From: Dipylidium caninum
Lineage: Eukaryota > Platyhelminthes > Cestoda > Cyclophyllidea > Dipylidiidae
NCBI GenBank assembly: GCA_017562135.1
Contig: QEYB01000266.1
Coordinates: 682,001-746,000 of the forward strand
Reading direction: 5' to 3'
Length of the DNA: 64,000 bases
In this document: one piece after another, positions 25,178 to 38,000 of the stretch
Position numbering within the stretch: the stretch's first letter is position 1
How the letters are laid out: every line of letters starts with the position of its first letter
The notes under the pieces: model-generated
Told to the model about the DNA's origin: nothing
The model's database searches: none
Seen by the model: the letters and a program-made list of their open reading frames with translations, nothing else
Program-made: the position numbers and the translations under genes

Positions 25178-28100
25178 TTTCTTTATTTCAATCTGAACAA
25201 CTGCCAATTCCCCCCAAATATGCATTGTAGGCATGTATAAAAACCATTTTCCTTATGACAACCCACGTTTTTATGGAAGCACATCAGGAGGACGAATGGC
25301 TTGACGTTGGCACTGCATGATGCTAGACACCAATTAGCCTTATAAATATCTTTAGAGTCCCAAAAATGCATCGTTTTTTCGAAACTTAAAGATAACGCAG
25401 CCTCAAAAATCATTGACAGTTTAAAACCAAAACTGGCAATTGTTTTACGCGATTACCTGCAGAGAGGGAGGGTAAATTACCATTAAAAGGAATTCGAGAC
25501 GATAATGCCACTTTCCATTCGTCACGGTTACCCCGGGGAATTCTTATTGAATGTTTCTATTGTCAACAACCTTTAGAGACCCGATTTAAGCTTTCTCCAA
25601 AGGGGGCAGAATGCCTAGAAGCCGTGGGCCTTCCAAATAGGAAACGCACAAGTCGTCCTCCCTCATTCGTCCTTGAACTTTTAAAGTATATCAGGATATC
25701 CCCAAAAAATAATTTACCGTAAGGAAATTATTAATTGACTTGGTCAAAAACTCCATAGTTTGGGCCTTGGTTAGGGGGATAGAGGAGGCCTCGGAGAGAT
25801 TGTTAATGCCCTTAGCGAGGTCTAACATAAGCCACTCTTTAAAGTTCTCCAAGTGGGTGAACCGACGCATCTTTTTTCCTTCTTACGAGACTCGGATATG
25901 GGCCCGAGCTGTCTGCTCTGCACATAAGGCGGGGTAAGAAACACCTCCTGCAATGCGACTTTGTAGTGCACCATCACAGGTTTGTTTATTGAATTGAGAA
26001 CAGTTACCCGGGGGAATTTTGCCCTACCGTAGGGAGAAAGGGCGCTTCATACCCCCCATCCCCTCGCCCTCAGGAGGCGAGTGTGCGTTGCATCGCGTGG
26101 CATAATTTGCCTGCCAATGATATGCGCCGGAGGTTAGACGAGGTGGCTAATTCAGTGGGTCTTCCACTGCCCTCCGCCCCATCGACCACCTTCTCCGCGT
26201 CCCACCGAGGCACGGCTTCATTTCATTACTGTCAAGTGCTCTGTGGAGCCAAACACATATAAATGATCGCTTGCCGGAAGTGTGTGAGACACTGTTTGAT
26301 CCCAATGGGGAATTTCGCTTCACTTCAACGGGTTTCCTCAGGCAGAATCAGTAGCTTTTCCGAAGTTAACACCTGAATGTCGCTCGTTTCGACGAACACA
26401 AGGGGACGTAGACGTTCCACAGTCAAAGGTTCTCAGGGATGCGGAGAAAACTCTCGCGACTGTTTTCGAATCGTCAATGAAACGGGAATTTTGAAAGATT
26501 GTCAACTGCTGCCGTAGCTCGTCAGCGAGGTGGGAAAGAACACGACGCCCCTGTTTGAGAATGTTCAAGCAGAATATTATCTCTCTTTGAGTAAACGCAA
26601 CCACCGGGCTGGGACGGCTTTAGTTGCTGCCCGCAAAAGTCGCGCAGTTGACGGGGGAGGACCATTTCGATGCGCTTCTCCACGTAGGATTTTAGACTTG
26701 TGAGGCGACAATGCTGGTAAAATTGCCAGATTTTAGTTGGCACAACTGTAGTGTTGTCAGTATATTTTATGGCGTACGGCACCGCACGGAGAGGAGTCGT
26801 AGAAATCAACAGACAATGAAGAAATTTTTAACGAATCACCCGAATTCAATGCTTCTCCAACAGAATTTCGCTGCCTGGTTCGAAGACCACGACGGTGGGC
26901 TGCGCTGAGGTCATTCCTCGCGGTTCACAAACGCCACTGTCCGCACAAATGCTCTCAGATGGGCAACACTGCGAAGTAAATTCCTCCTTTCGGACTGACA
27001 AGTTTTTTGGCGGGAGGTGGTTTAGTGTAAAAAGATGATTGTGAGGGTGTTTGAGGAAATTTGGCGCAGAGTTTTGGCGTGAAAGCCCCAAAGCCCAACA
27101 GAGAATTCCAGAACGCAGGGACAAATGCCGAATGTTCTGTGACACGGTAGAGCGATTTTTGGCCGTAACCTGCGAAGAAAAGTTTGGTGGAGCTTGCCTC
27201 TCCATCGCAACGGAAATTACTTTGAGTTAAAACATCAAGCATATAGTCACTAGACTTTTCGGAACACGTTCCGAACTATGATTTGCAGTCAGAAATTGAC
27301 AAAAGAAGCAAATATGCACTGGAGTTTCACAATTTTGCTCCGTCCCTCAATTATTTTATGCCAATCACTTAATGAATGCGGAAGTTTAGGAAGATGGCAT
27401 CACAGGGAAAAGAAAATAATTTATTCCCTTTGTTATTTCTTGCGCTCCTCAAAAACTATTCAGACTCTCGCCTGCCGCCCTTCCGTCCCGCCGGGAGGAG
27501 GCTGGACGCGGGGAAGAGGCTCCGCCAGTTTATCTATTAAAATTCCTCCAGCTCTCACACTGGCGGTTAGAAGAGTCACTTGTCAGTTAACATTATCATT
27601 TCTGAAGCTATAGAGCTGGCTAACTGCGAGGGTCGCTGATCGTCTCCACGAATTGGCGGGTTTATTCCTCTCATTTCCACGCGAAGCACCGTCGTAGCTA
27701 CGGCCACTCGTGGAGGGAATGGTTGACGAAGTTCCGTGGCCCACGGTCCACCAGCTCGACCTCGATCGCTTCCATGTCGAGCAAAGACGCAAAATTCTCA
27801 GCAACGCTGAGGCCAGCATTTCCGACTGCGGTGCGTTCTCCAACCTCCTGTGGTCAAAAGGTGCCTCGGCTAACGCCTAATTTGGCACTCGGAGCCAAAA
27901 AAATACATCTCACTTTGGCATATGATTTCGTTGAGAAGAGGTTTTCTCATTGGTAAATGCAGAGGGATTTTTGATCGGAATGGAAGAGAGAGTATGATTT
28001 CCTCTAGGTGGAATTTACGTCACTCGGCGGAGAGCAGGGAGGCTGTCACGTCGACAGTTGAGAGCCCCACAGGCTGGGAACTCAGCCTCGAAGGAAATCG

Positions 28101-29204
28101 ACGTGTAGGAAGGGGAACGCAAGCACATGCCGGCCGAGTCTGTGTCAGTCGTCCGCGCATCAGCTTCCGTTTACGACGAACCACCACCTCCGCCCCGCAC
28201 GTGTTTCCGCGCGCTTTGATCGGCCTACACGAAAGTGCAACTCCTCTCTAACACTTCAACCTCATTCGGTCCAATTGACTTGAAAGTTGGTAGAAGACGC
28301 CACAATCACCTCACCGAACTGACAGCCACTTTCAGCGTCTCCGCGTACCGCGGTGCAGATCCCATGCGGTTTCGGAGGGCCGCCGAACGCACGTGTCTGC
28401 GAGCACCCTCACGAAGGGAGCCAAGGTCAGAGACATGGGAGCGCAGAAGAAAAAGAAGGACAATTACGAGGCAGTTGTGCTGCCAAGAAAGAAGGCAAAT
28501 TGCGTGGGTTGCCACCCGGGTGTCAGTGCCACCCAAGACTAAAATATTCAGGCGCAAATGTCGGTGCATGGCAGGCGGTGCATGCAGTGACAGGGCGGCG
28601 AGAGGTCTTTCGAGTGAGAAGGTGTGGCAGTTGGACGTCGGCAGTAACAGTGCAGCGCGGACCTCGCAGACCGCACGCACGTCCGCATCCCCTTGAACCC
28701 GATTGAGGCGCCACCTGTGGGTGGTTTAAGGCGAGAGGCGGCTGCCTCCCCGGGCGAGAGGGGAGTGCAGAGGAGCCGATGGCCATTGATGAAGGCAGTG
28801 GTTCATCGTCATCGTTCGCCCTGCCAACTCCGGAGGAGAATGGACTTGTGTGAGACGGCAGCGGCGGAGACTGCGACTTTCGTGGAATCCATCAGATTGA
28901 CGATTGTGCAGACAACGCGTCTCCCGCCCCCGCCTGTGGCCTTCTACACCGGTCTCCTCTCGCCCCACAGCAAAGCACTCTCTGGACAAGCGACATTAGT
29001 TGAGGAGATATTTGGTGCAGACGAGGACTCCACATTGCAGCATAATTTGATTGTGGCGACAAATTGCGAAACAATGGGATTTGGCATGCTTTCGTCTTGA
29101 GGCAGGCGACCTCACACCCTCTCCTCAAGCGCCACTGGAACGAGTCTCGGAGTAAAGTGATTTTCTCATCGCCTGCCCAATTCTTCTCTGCACTGCCTCA
29201 TTTT

Positions 29205-29390
29205 CGTTTGGCGAAGGTAATTGACAACATGAACGTGTCATTCATCGCGGAGCTACTGACGTGTGCTGGCATGTCCTGCACTGAGGCGGTGTAATGGTTA
29301 TGCCAGGTCGGAAATTATAAACCTAACATAAAAGTGAATGCAAAGTAAAAAATTTAATTTCCTTGCATTATTTAGTGTATTTACTTGAAC
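29205..29390. repeat. Dispersed repeat, copy A
   Basis: Resembles copy B at 31800-31975 in the same orientation. The best block, beginning GGTAATTGACAACATGAACG here, matches at roughly 85 percent over about 64 bases by eye. The match then continues more weakly to an AT-rich end containing GATTTAAT/AATTTAAT. The family is unknown. Confidence 0.6.
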
Positions 29391-31799
29391 CTAGTTGAGG
29401 TAGGACAAAGAGGCTGTTTTTTTTATAATGGCCGCTAATTTAATCGTATCAATCCGACCAAAGCGGAGAACAACGTGACAGGCCCGACCTCCCCTGGAAC
29501 CCCACGCTCGCCTGGCGACTCGTCACCACGCAGAGAAGTGGGGCAGAACAGGTGGAATCTTGTTGAATAGCGCGTCACCCACAAAACAGTGGCGCTTGCG
29601 ACATACTCAGGCTTTTATGCGGAGAGTGTTTAGCCAAATTCCGATGAGGAGTGTAACAAAAGCGCCACAGAACTGTCTGGGGAGCGGCCGCCTAAAGTAA
29701 CCACTTCATAATCGCGAGAGTTCCTGCATTCCTCTCCCTTGAGATGTCGTTCGACCTCGCAGGTCTGCCATTTGCAGCCGAGATGACGTCAGTCGAGGGG
29801 TTCACTTCACGCACTGCCACTTTGGACGGCGGACGCGTAAACCACCCTCCTCTCGGCCAATCAGGCGCCCGACTGCGCAGACGCACGATCACGTCTTCAC
29901 GACTTCCTCCGCAGAGGCGCGTGCCCCGAAGCCACAGCGTTCGATGAAGGCGCTGGCCCCATTCCTGGCGCACCGGGTGACCGAGACGCCCCGGAAGCCC
30001 CCATGCCAAACGACGTGTCTTCTGGTCTGTTTGTTACCCGAGGGCTTTATGGGCCTGCTCCCCACCCAAGGGCCCACGGCGGTGGGTCGGATGAGGCGGA
30101 GGAAGTTGGCCACTTGGTTTTTCCCTCTCATTTAAACATGGACAATGTGCGTCGCAAGCGAGCGCGCCGAAGACCTGTCTCGCCTGTTCTCCGAGGTCGC
30201 ATCGTTTTTTTACAGCTTATTCACGAGATAAATAAATCATCCTAACATTTATATACCACGCATGCACGGTCATAATAAGCAGTGAAATAAAAAGTTTAAG
30301 ACGGCATTTTTTTTGACGAATGTCTGGATTTCACAAATTTTCTCATTTATTCGCTGTTTACGAGAAGTGAAGGGAGCATTGGGTGATGGTGAGACCCAAC
30401 GTTTAGAGGAGCGCTGCAATCACCGTAAATACGTCCACCGGCGCGATCGCAAGTTAGTTCAACCGGCGAAACGTTTAAACAACCGGCGGTGCGCCTCGAT
30501 GGGGCTGGGAAAAAACCATCTGCCACCGCGGGAGGACATACTTCCCCCCCTGAAGAGGGTAAAAATAGCTGAATGTCGTGTGCATCGAACAGAGGTTCAA
30601 AGGGCATATTTTCCGCCCTCAAGGCGAACACCCCTTTCTTGGCGGAGGAGGAGCCTTAGGCAGGGCAGAAAGCGAAGCAGTTAAACTGAACGAGACGGGA
30701 ATTTCATACCTGATGCGCGTACCGCATAACCTCGTCGGGAAGAGGCGAGCAGAGTGGAGAATTTATCGCCTTGGAGGCATACGCAACCCTCGAGTCGGTT
30801 CTGACACTGCCATTTGCACTGGGACTGGTGAAGTGCCTATGTATCTTCGCGGCTCGCTTCTGTGCTCTACAGGGGGCCCGTTTTGCTCCAGGTGGCATCG
30901 CAGCTGCTGCCGCTGCCGCTGCTGTTGTTTTTGTTTACTTTGTGGACCAAAAAGGGGGCAAAATACGCGTTCGTTTACCCTCTGCCACCATGCTGTAGAA
31001 GCGGGACTTCCCCCTCTGCCTCGAGAGGGACGTGGCCATCTCCTCATGCGACAATGCCAGGGGATTTGTGATTCTAAAAATAGCAGACAGAATACTTAAC
31101 CCGCCAGCACGTGGGACGGCAGAGGTGGGACAGGTTAAGCGCGAATCTCATCCCAACGTCGCTCCCACAGCGACTCCGTTAATTGTGCGATCCCTCAATG
31201 CAGTGAGGGCGAAACCATTCGAAAAAGTCACAGGCGCAATGAAAACACACCCTTAAAGTTCGTTTGAAGCAATCCAGCTTTGTCAACAGAAAGTCCTCTC
31301 CTAAGGCTCCGTGTTTCACCGGAGTACCGTAAATTAGACAAGAGTCATTAAATCGAGGGGTGTTTCGGTGGTCTAAGCACTGCGGCATGTCCGCTTCCCC
31401 GCGTTGAGTTGAAACATGTTTCGTGACAGAGTCTGACACTTCTGCGAGTCGCAGTCTTCGACCGCTTTGCGCCTCCAAAGACGGTTGGCATGCATTTTTG
31501 TCTACTTGCCTGAAGTTCGGCCGAGGACAATTTATGAGTCCCGAAAATTTCGTGCGCCATCACTCAGAACAATGGAGGCGAGCAGAGAAACGTGGCAGTG
31601 GCTATGTAAAACACCGCAAGGCCGGATTCAACCTCCTATGACAATACGAGCCTGGCGGAACAGAATTTAACTTCAGTGATGGTCTTTGTTGCCTGCAGTG
31701 GCAGGTCAGAAGTGACCGGAGAAGAAGATATTCATGGAAGGCTGAAGGCGGCACCGGCGCCAGCTGCAGGGACAAAGTGGCTCTCTCAGAAGCTACTTT

Positions 31800-31975
31800 G
31801 GCCGAACGAGGAGGCTTGGTGATTAACAACATTAACTTGTCATTCAAGGCGGAGCTACCGACGTGTGCTGACATGTTCTGCTAGGACGGAAACTGTGAAA
31901 CGGACCATAAGTGTGGATACAAAAGAAAAGATTTAATTTTTTGCATCATTCAGTACATTCAATTGGCATCCATGA
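31800..31975. repeat. Dispersed repeat, copy B
   Basis: Second copy of the repeat at 29205-29390. Its core begins GGTGATTAACAACATTAACT and includes the shared stretch GACGTGTGCTG.CATGT.CTGC. Confidence 0.6.
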
Positions 31976-34609
31976 CTTTCTGCCAATGACTAGTCAAAGT
32001 CATATGTGCCTTTGCGAAAAAATCCTTCTAAGTCCCTTTTACCGCCAATTTGGATATGGCGTTTTTTTGCCTTTGAAATAATTCGTGGTTACGAAAAAGG
32101 TGATAATCGGTCGACCGTTGAATGATCGAGTGGAGAGGAAGGCGGACGTGGTGAAGGGTCGCATTGCGAAGAAGTTAATTAATTTGGCAACAGCAAGTGA
32201 AGCTTCCTGTGATCGACGTGCTTTGTCATCAAGCCGGAAGATTGAGCCATGCCGACTCGGCAGTCCCGGCTCCTTTTGCCTCACGAATTTCTTCCCCTGC
32301 ACAACATCAAGGCAATGGGACTCCGTCGCTGTTACGACTCCGCCTGGATGTCGACAGAAAGGAATGAAGAAGGAAAGAAAGAAAGGAACAGCGGATGATC
32401 ACACCGCCGCCACTCCGCCATAGGCCGATTATAATTCCCCTTTCAATGAGCTTCCGGCCAAAGAGCGGGTTCTTATCCGCCCACTTGCTCGATCCATTTC
32501 GGTTATCTTACAAAAGTCACCTTTCACCACAAACGATGATTTGGTGTGAAAACGGCGGCACTCGTGTTTTTTGCGAAGGAGGCAAGGAAGAGGCGCATCC
32601 GCTCTTGCGCTCGGCCGCTCGGTCATCTGCGGTTGCGTGTTCTTCGTACGCAAACAGGAGTGCAAGTTTTTCTCTGTTTATTGCGCAACGATTTTGTTTT
32701 GACGCAGCCGCATGGATGGGCACTTCCCAGATAGTTTAGACCCAAGTCATCGGGAAAAGTTGTGTGGGTGGGCGTGTGGATTAGGTGCCACAGTCGGTGG
32801 TCTTCCTCGAGCCGCCTAGGAACTTCTCATATTGCCAAAACGCAGTTTTTGGAGCCAAAGTCGAACACCTTATTCGCTAGTTGATCCATCACCGAATGCC
32901 TCAGTAATTCTTAAATTCACCAATCAGTGATGGGACCGAGGGAGGAGGGTGAGAGCGGCAGAACTGGCGGTGAGGTAGAACGTTCAGTGTTGTCATAAAA
33001 CGGAAGAAGGTGTATTGGTTTCGTGTCGACACAAATTCCACGCATTTTAATTATTAAGTAACATCACGTGTTCTGCTATCTGTTGGCTAGTTGTTCATTC
33101 GCGAGATGAGATTTTACTCTCCTTTCTGTCCCAGTAGTAGAAACCTGTGCTTGACCAAATGTGAACTTCCACGAACTCGCATTGCCGACTCGCATGACCG
33201 TGTTGGGCAGACCGAGCTACAAGTGGAATTCCACTGCGCATTTACTCATGTAACAAAGTTAATCAGAATAAAAATCCTTGCGGAGTTGAAAAAACCCATT
33301 TTGCGCGTTCCAATCCCCGCCAGACTGCTGTAAATGGCTTTTCACCTTGTTAAGTGAAAGTGATTGGCCGGCGTAGCTGTAAATCTGGCAAGAAAACGGG
33401 CGGTCTACTTGGCGTTTTGTCGTATTTCGCCTGAATCACTCGCGGGAAACGTTCAGGGGCATCGCCAAGGCGAAATGCAGTCGGCGAAATCCCGTCCTCA
33501 CAACTGCTTCGTGGAGCTCGGACGTAGACGGGTGGGCGACCCAATCACTGCGCCCTCCGATTTCCCTCGCTGAGTGAACGAGTCCTCGGAGGACCGAGAA
33601 TTCTACTAATGCGAGTTGCACATCCTTCATGCAACCCTGGAGGCCTGCGCCACCAATTTGGTGGACAATACGACTGTACCTTGTCCGTCCTTGCCTTGTC
33701 TGGTCTTTAGACTAACTCAAGGTCCCCCACAGCGAATGGGAATAAGACATCACGTGGTCTCTCGAACAGGGGGAAAAAAACTTACAGTCGGCGGAAAGGA
33801 AAGCGGTCACGTCGAGAGTTGCGCCCGCCGCGCAGTTGAGGCCGCACGCATACCGCGTCTCCAGGTGTCGATACACAGCGGCGGCAGCTGGGAGGACGAT
33901 GAAGCGCCTCTGCCTTGCCTTCCCAAAACTGCGCCATTCTAAGGCAGACTCCGCTGTACAAGAAACCACGTGGGCGGGGGGTGGGTTTTTAGTGTCGCAG
34001 CCAAGCCAAAGCCAAAGGAGGCCTTTCCTCGGGGAGGAGGTAGCAGAGGCACTGCACAGAAGGTGCGTCGACGAAGTCGCTTCGAGCGCACTCATGTGAG
34101 GCGTCGACGAGGCTACTCCCCTCCACGTCGGGGTCGAGGGGCGCAGCGCCGCGCGCCATTTCGATGGACTAGTTGCGATACCGGGCTCGCTGTGGCCCCA
34201 TCTCGAGGGCGGAATAAGGATGTGCTCGAGTTAAGCAGTGTTTCGGTAATGCGTTGGCGGGTTACACGTTATGCCGTTCCCACGATTTAACGCATACACG
34301 AGACGTTTTACCTCGAGGCAATGCCTTACCGGATTACGTGCCCTCAGCATCGCCCGAAGTCCGTGTCCCATGCCTACAAAATGCTCAATTAGTTGCTTTC
34401 TGGTCAAAGTGGGCTTCCGCAGCAGTCGTGCTCGCCGATTGTTGAGGCCGCTGGGAGGGTGGCAGGTTTGTAAACCGTTCGGAAGGGAGGCCGACCACTT
34501 TTCATCAGCCCTCACCACGCATACCGAATGAATGTGCTTTCCGTGGCCGTGGGGCCTCCCCAACTCCCTTGGGGACAGAACGCCGGCGTAGATGTCTGCG
34601 GCCGATCGC

Positions 34610-34615
34610 TTTATT
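34610..34615 (-). terminator. Possible polyadenylation signal of the transporter gene
   Basis: AATAAA on the minus strand, about 240 bases past the stop codon of the transporter. A single hexamer can occur by chance. Confidence 0.4.
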
Positions 34616-34851
34616 CTGAGAGATGGACTGTCGACTGGCATTACCACAAAGACATGATTTATGGGAGAAAGGGGTCAGGGGGAGGGAGAGGTGCGCCCTG
34701 TCTCGGAGCGATGCCTCGGAGAAGAAGCTTGGCATGACAAGGTTCGTTGGTGAAGGGATGGGATGGCGGGATGAACTAATTTCTACGAAGGCGCGGAGGA
34801 GAGGCAATCAGCGCATGGAAGCCTAAATGTGTGAGAGGTGAAGAAGGCCTC

Positions 34852-35006
34852 TCAATTGCTGGACGCTACCGGCCCCGGCCCCGGCTCCTCCTCTTCGTCG
34901 ATGGGAACCCGAGGTTGCAGACGCTGAAGCAGGTTTGCACACGGTGAGCAGAGGTTGGCGCGCCTCGCGATGAAGGGGTCCACGATCCACACGGTCATGA
35001 AGAGAG
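34852..35006 (-). CDS. Transporter exon 10: last TM and C-terminal tail
   Basis: The acceptor on the minus strand is followed by CT completing Ala, then LFMTVWIVDPFIARR, a cytosolic tail with DEEEEPGPGP, and a stop codon at 34852-34854. Confidence 0.85.
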
Positions 35007-38000
35007 CTGCGGAGGAAGCGTTCAGGGCGGAATCATTTGCATTCACCGTGTCCACTTATTTATAGCATCATCCAAAAGTGCCACTATTCTGACTTTTGCA
35101 ACAGCCACATTTTGGCACAAAGTGACGCCGGTAGAACGCTGGTGAAGCACTCGATTCACCGGAGACTTATCTTGCCATTTTACTTTATTTTTTGAAGGAG
35201 CAGTCTACCTAGTGGGAATAATTGGGGACGAGACGACCACTTCCTCCAAATGCCCTCGCAGTTATAGTGGTGACAGAGGCAGGTTGAATATCGTGCAACC
35301 AGAAGCAACAATTGCATCACTTCCTGGCTCTCTTAAAAGGCGGCAACACCACTCCATTTTAGAGAAACGCTCAAAAATCAACGGCCACTCAGAGAGAAGT
35401 GCGGAGGCCGCGGGTACACCGTCGTTCGAGGAGCAATTCGCAGGTTAGAGGGGGCAAAAATCGCCCCACTTACCGAAGAGACAGATGCTGCCGCAGATGC
35501 CGTAGAGGAGAGTCCAGTGGCCCTTCAGTTTCTCGCTCACGACAGCGCAAATGATGCTGCCAACGGACTAGGCGGAAAAAGAATACGTTGAATGAGGAGA
35601 TATTTTACTTCTGTGGAGAGGCGTTCTATCCCCACCGGATATTGTTGCACCAGTGAGGAAAAACCGTCTATGAAGGGCGTGAGAGGTTGGGGACCGGAGT
35701 TATGTGGTTATTGTCTTAAATCCGGACAGGTTTTGTTGACGAGTGGGCCGGGTTCCTCTGCCTCGACCGACCGACCTGCCAACCGATATTAGTTGATGCC
35801 AGATTCGAGAAGGCTTTTTTGCCTCTTCAAGCATACACCTTCGAGGAGGTGGAGGCGTCCCTTAGACGAGCAATAATGCTGTTCTACGTGACCGAGGATT
35901 GGGAAGATTTTGCCCCAGCGAGTAGTCCCAGTCGCAAGCTTAAAAGTGAATTGTTTCCCTCCCAACAAGGTACAACAGAGATGCATCGTCTGGAGCACAT
36001 CGCCGCACCAAAACTGTACCCATCAATCACGGGAGACCGCAAATTTTCCCCGGCGCGGCATCTGCCTGAAGCCGCAACCGACCGTGAGTGCCGCCTCGAG
36101 AGGAACCGACGATGGCAGCAAACCACCCCAACTCCGGACACCATGAGGGGTAGTCGGGCAGCGCCGAATCACAAATAACAGCGGAAGTGCTGGGCGAAAG
36201 CCTCCTCGAGTGTGCCATCCAGACGAAGAAGACGCAGGAGAGTGTGTTAGTCATTCGGAAGAAGGCGTACGATGAAGTTTCGTGTGTCAGTGAGAGGCAA
36301 TGAGACCTAGCTTAGAGGTGTACGGACTGCGTCGGGAAAGCCCGTATTTTGTGTGCGTCTGATACCCTGAGTACATAAAAATGTCAGTAGAAGCCAGCGT
36401 CGCATTTTGGGTGCGGAGGAAGGTGGGGAGGTCGCGCCACTTCCTCGTGGAAAACTGGCATTGGCACTGACGGTTATAACTGCGTTAAAAACGAAAGGGT
36501 GCATTTGCGAAAACAAGATTATTTTTAGGCAAATTTCCCGCTTGGCAAGCGGTACAAGTCGTCGCTGAGGCCTCGGCTCGGGACGAGATGGGGGAGCAAA
36601 GCGAAGTGGCACTTTGGTTGCCGCGACCTGTGAGAAGTGTTGGGACCGGAGGAGGGAACAAAGTGTCCACTTCCTGAAAACATTGCAGTCCTTCACCCAG
36701 TAATTCTTTTGACTTCCTTGGGTGGAAGGCAAAATTTGTATGAACAAAAGCTGAGGAGCTTAATCTCTCTCCTAAACGGAAGGCAGGGAGCGCTGCTGTG
36801 GGCCAACTTCGTTTCTAACCTTGGAGGAGGCTACTGGCTCTCAACAAATTTGGTCGCTCTCCTGGCCTAGCTTTATAGGTCAATCTGAAAGTCCACAAGG
36901 CCCGCTGTCTCCCTCATTCCAACTGTTTTACAAATGCTGTCCGAAGATTTCGCATAAAGCAAAGCAAGAAATGAGAGAGAGGAGTGGAAGTTCAGCGGCG
37001 GAGTGCGGTAGAGTCGGGAAGAGGAAGAGGAGCAGGAACTCACAAAGGCACTGAAGACCATCCCGTAGTTGACGGCCATGAAGTCGGGCCCGAAGATGCG
37101 ACTGGTGGCGGCTGGCATGAGGACGAAGACGCCGGAGAGGCAGAGGAAGAGGAGACACACCCACAAAGCGTAGATGACCATGGAGCCCGACTCGATGGCC
37201 ACGACGTAGGGGGAAGGTGAAGAGGATGACGGCCCACGTCGAGAGCATAACGCAAAGCGGCACCTGGGGGGGGAAAGAAACGTGTCGGCGGAGGTCACTC
37301 GCGAAGTGTGCATTCGCGCCCGGCGGGGATGGCGACGAGGCATGCCACTGGCGGTGTCATCGTTGGGGGCTGGGGATTTACCCGCTCCTCCACGGTTAAC
37401 TGATCTTTCCACTTAAAAATGACTTAATGAATGGAGCAGAATAGTGTGAAATTAGGGCGGGAGAAGAGTCAGTCCCGCTAATGTAAGTTGGAGAAGGAGA
37501 GAGATTTCGGAACGTCTATTCTGCTACTCTCCTCTCTAAGAAGTCGGAGAGAACATTTTTCAAAGGAGACTCTGCAGAGGTCGCCGTCGCTAATGACAGG
37601 ACGAATTTAGTTGGGTCGCCGCTTCCTCAGGCTTGACAAGGAGAATTTTGATGCGACAGAGAAGCCAAGTCGAGAGGCCGGAAACGACTCAGATCTGCCT
37701 CGTTCTAGTTGACTTAATCAGGAGAAGTAAACACAACCACTCTGTGACATGGTGTTCAAAAGGGAGAAAACAATCAGCATCACTACTTCACTTCGGCATG
37801 GTGTGACAAGATGGCAGGTGCCAATTTGGGCTTGGGGATGAGTGGAGGGGGGGGCGCCCTTGTTCTCCGAGGCAGCAGGCTTTTCCACCCCTTCACCCAC
37901 CCGCCAAAGCATGAGCAGGTTTTGATTAGCGCGAAACTACTGAGATAGCGACGACCCACGGATTTCTTGTACGTGACCGTCGGACTCGAAAGCGTCGCGT

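Larger units (their letters stand above)
24941..34851. other. Gene-free stretch between convergent TEAD and transporter genes
   Basis: About 10 kb lying 3' of both neighbouring genes. Open frames up to about 170 codons exist on both strands but overlap each other, have skewed Arg/Ser/Pro/Cys content and show no conserved motif, so I do not call them genes. A diverged repeat pair lies at 29205-29390 and 31800-31975. Confidence 0.6.

Noticed and set aside
28200..29100. Frames of 90-153 codons suggesting a gene between TEAD and the transporter
   Set aside because: Mutually overlapping on both strands, Arg/Ser-biased, no motif and no consistent splice partners.
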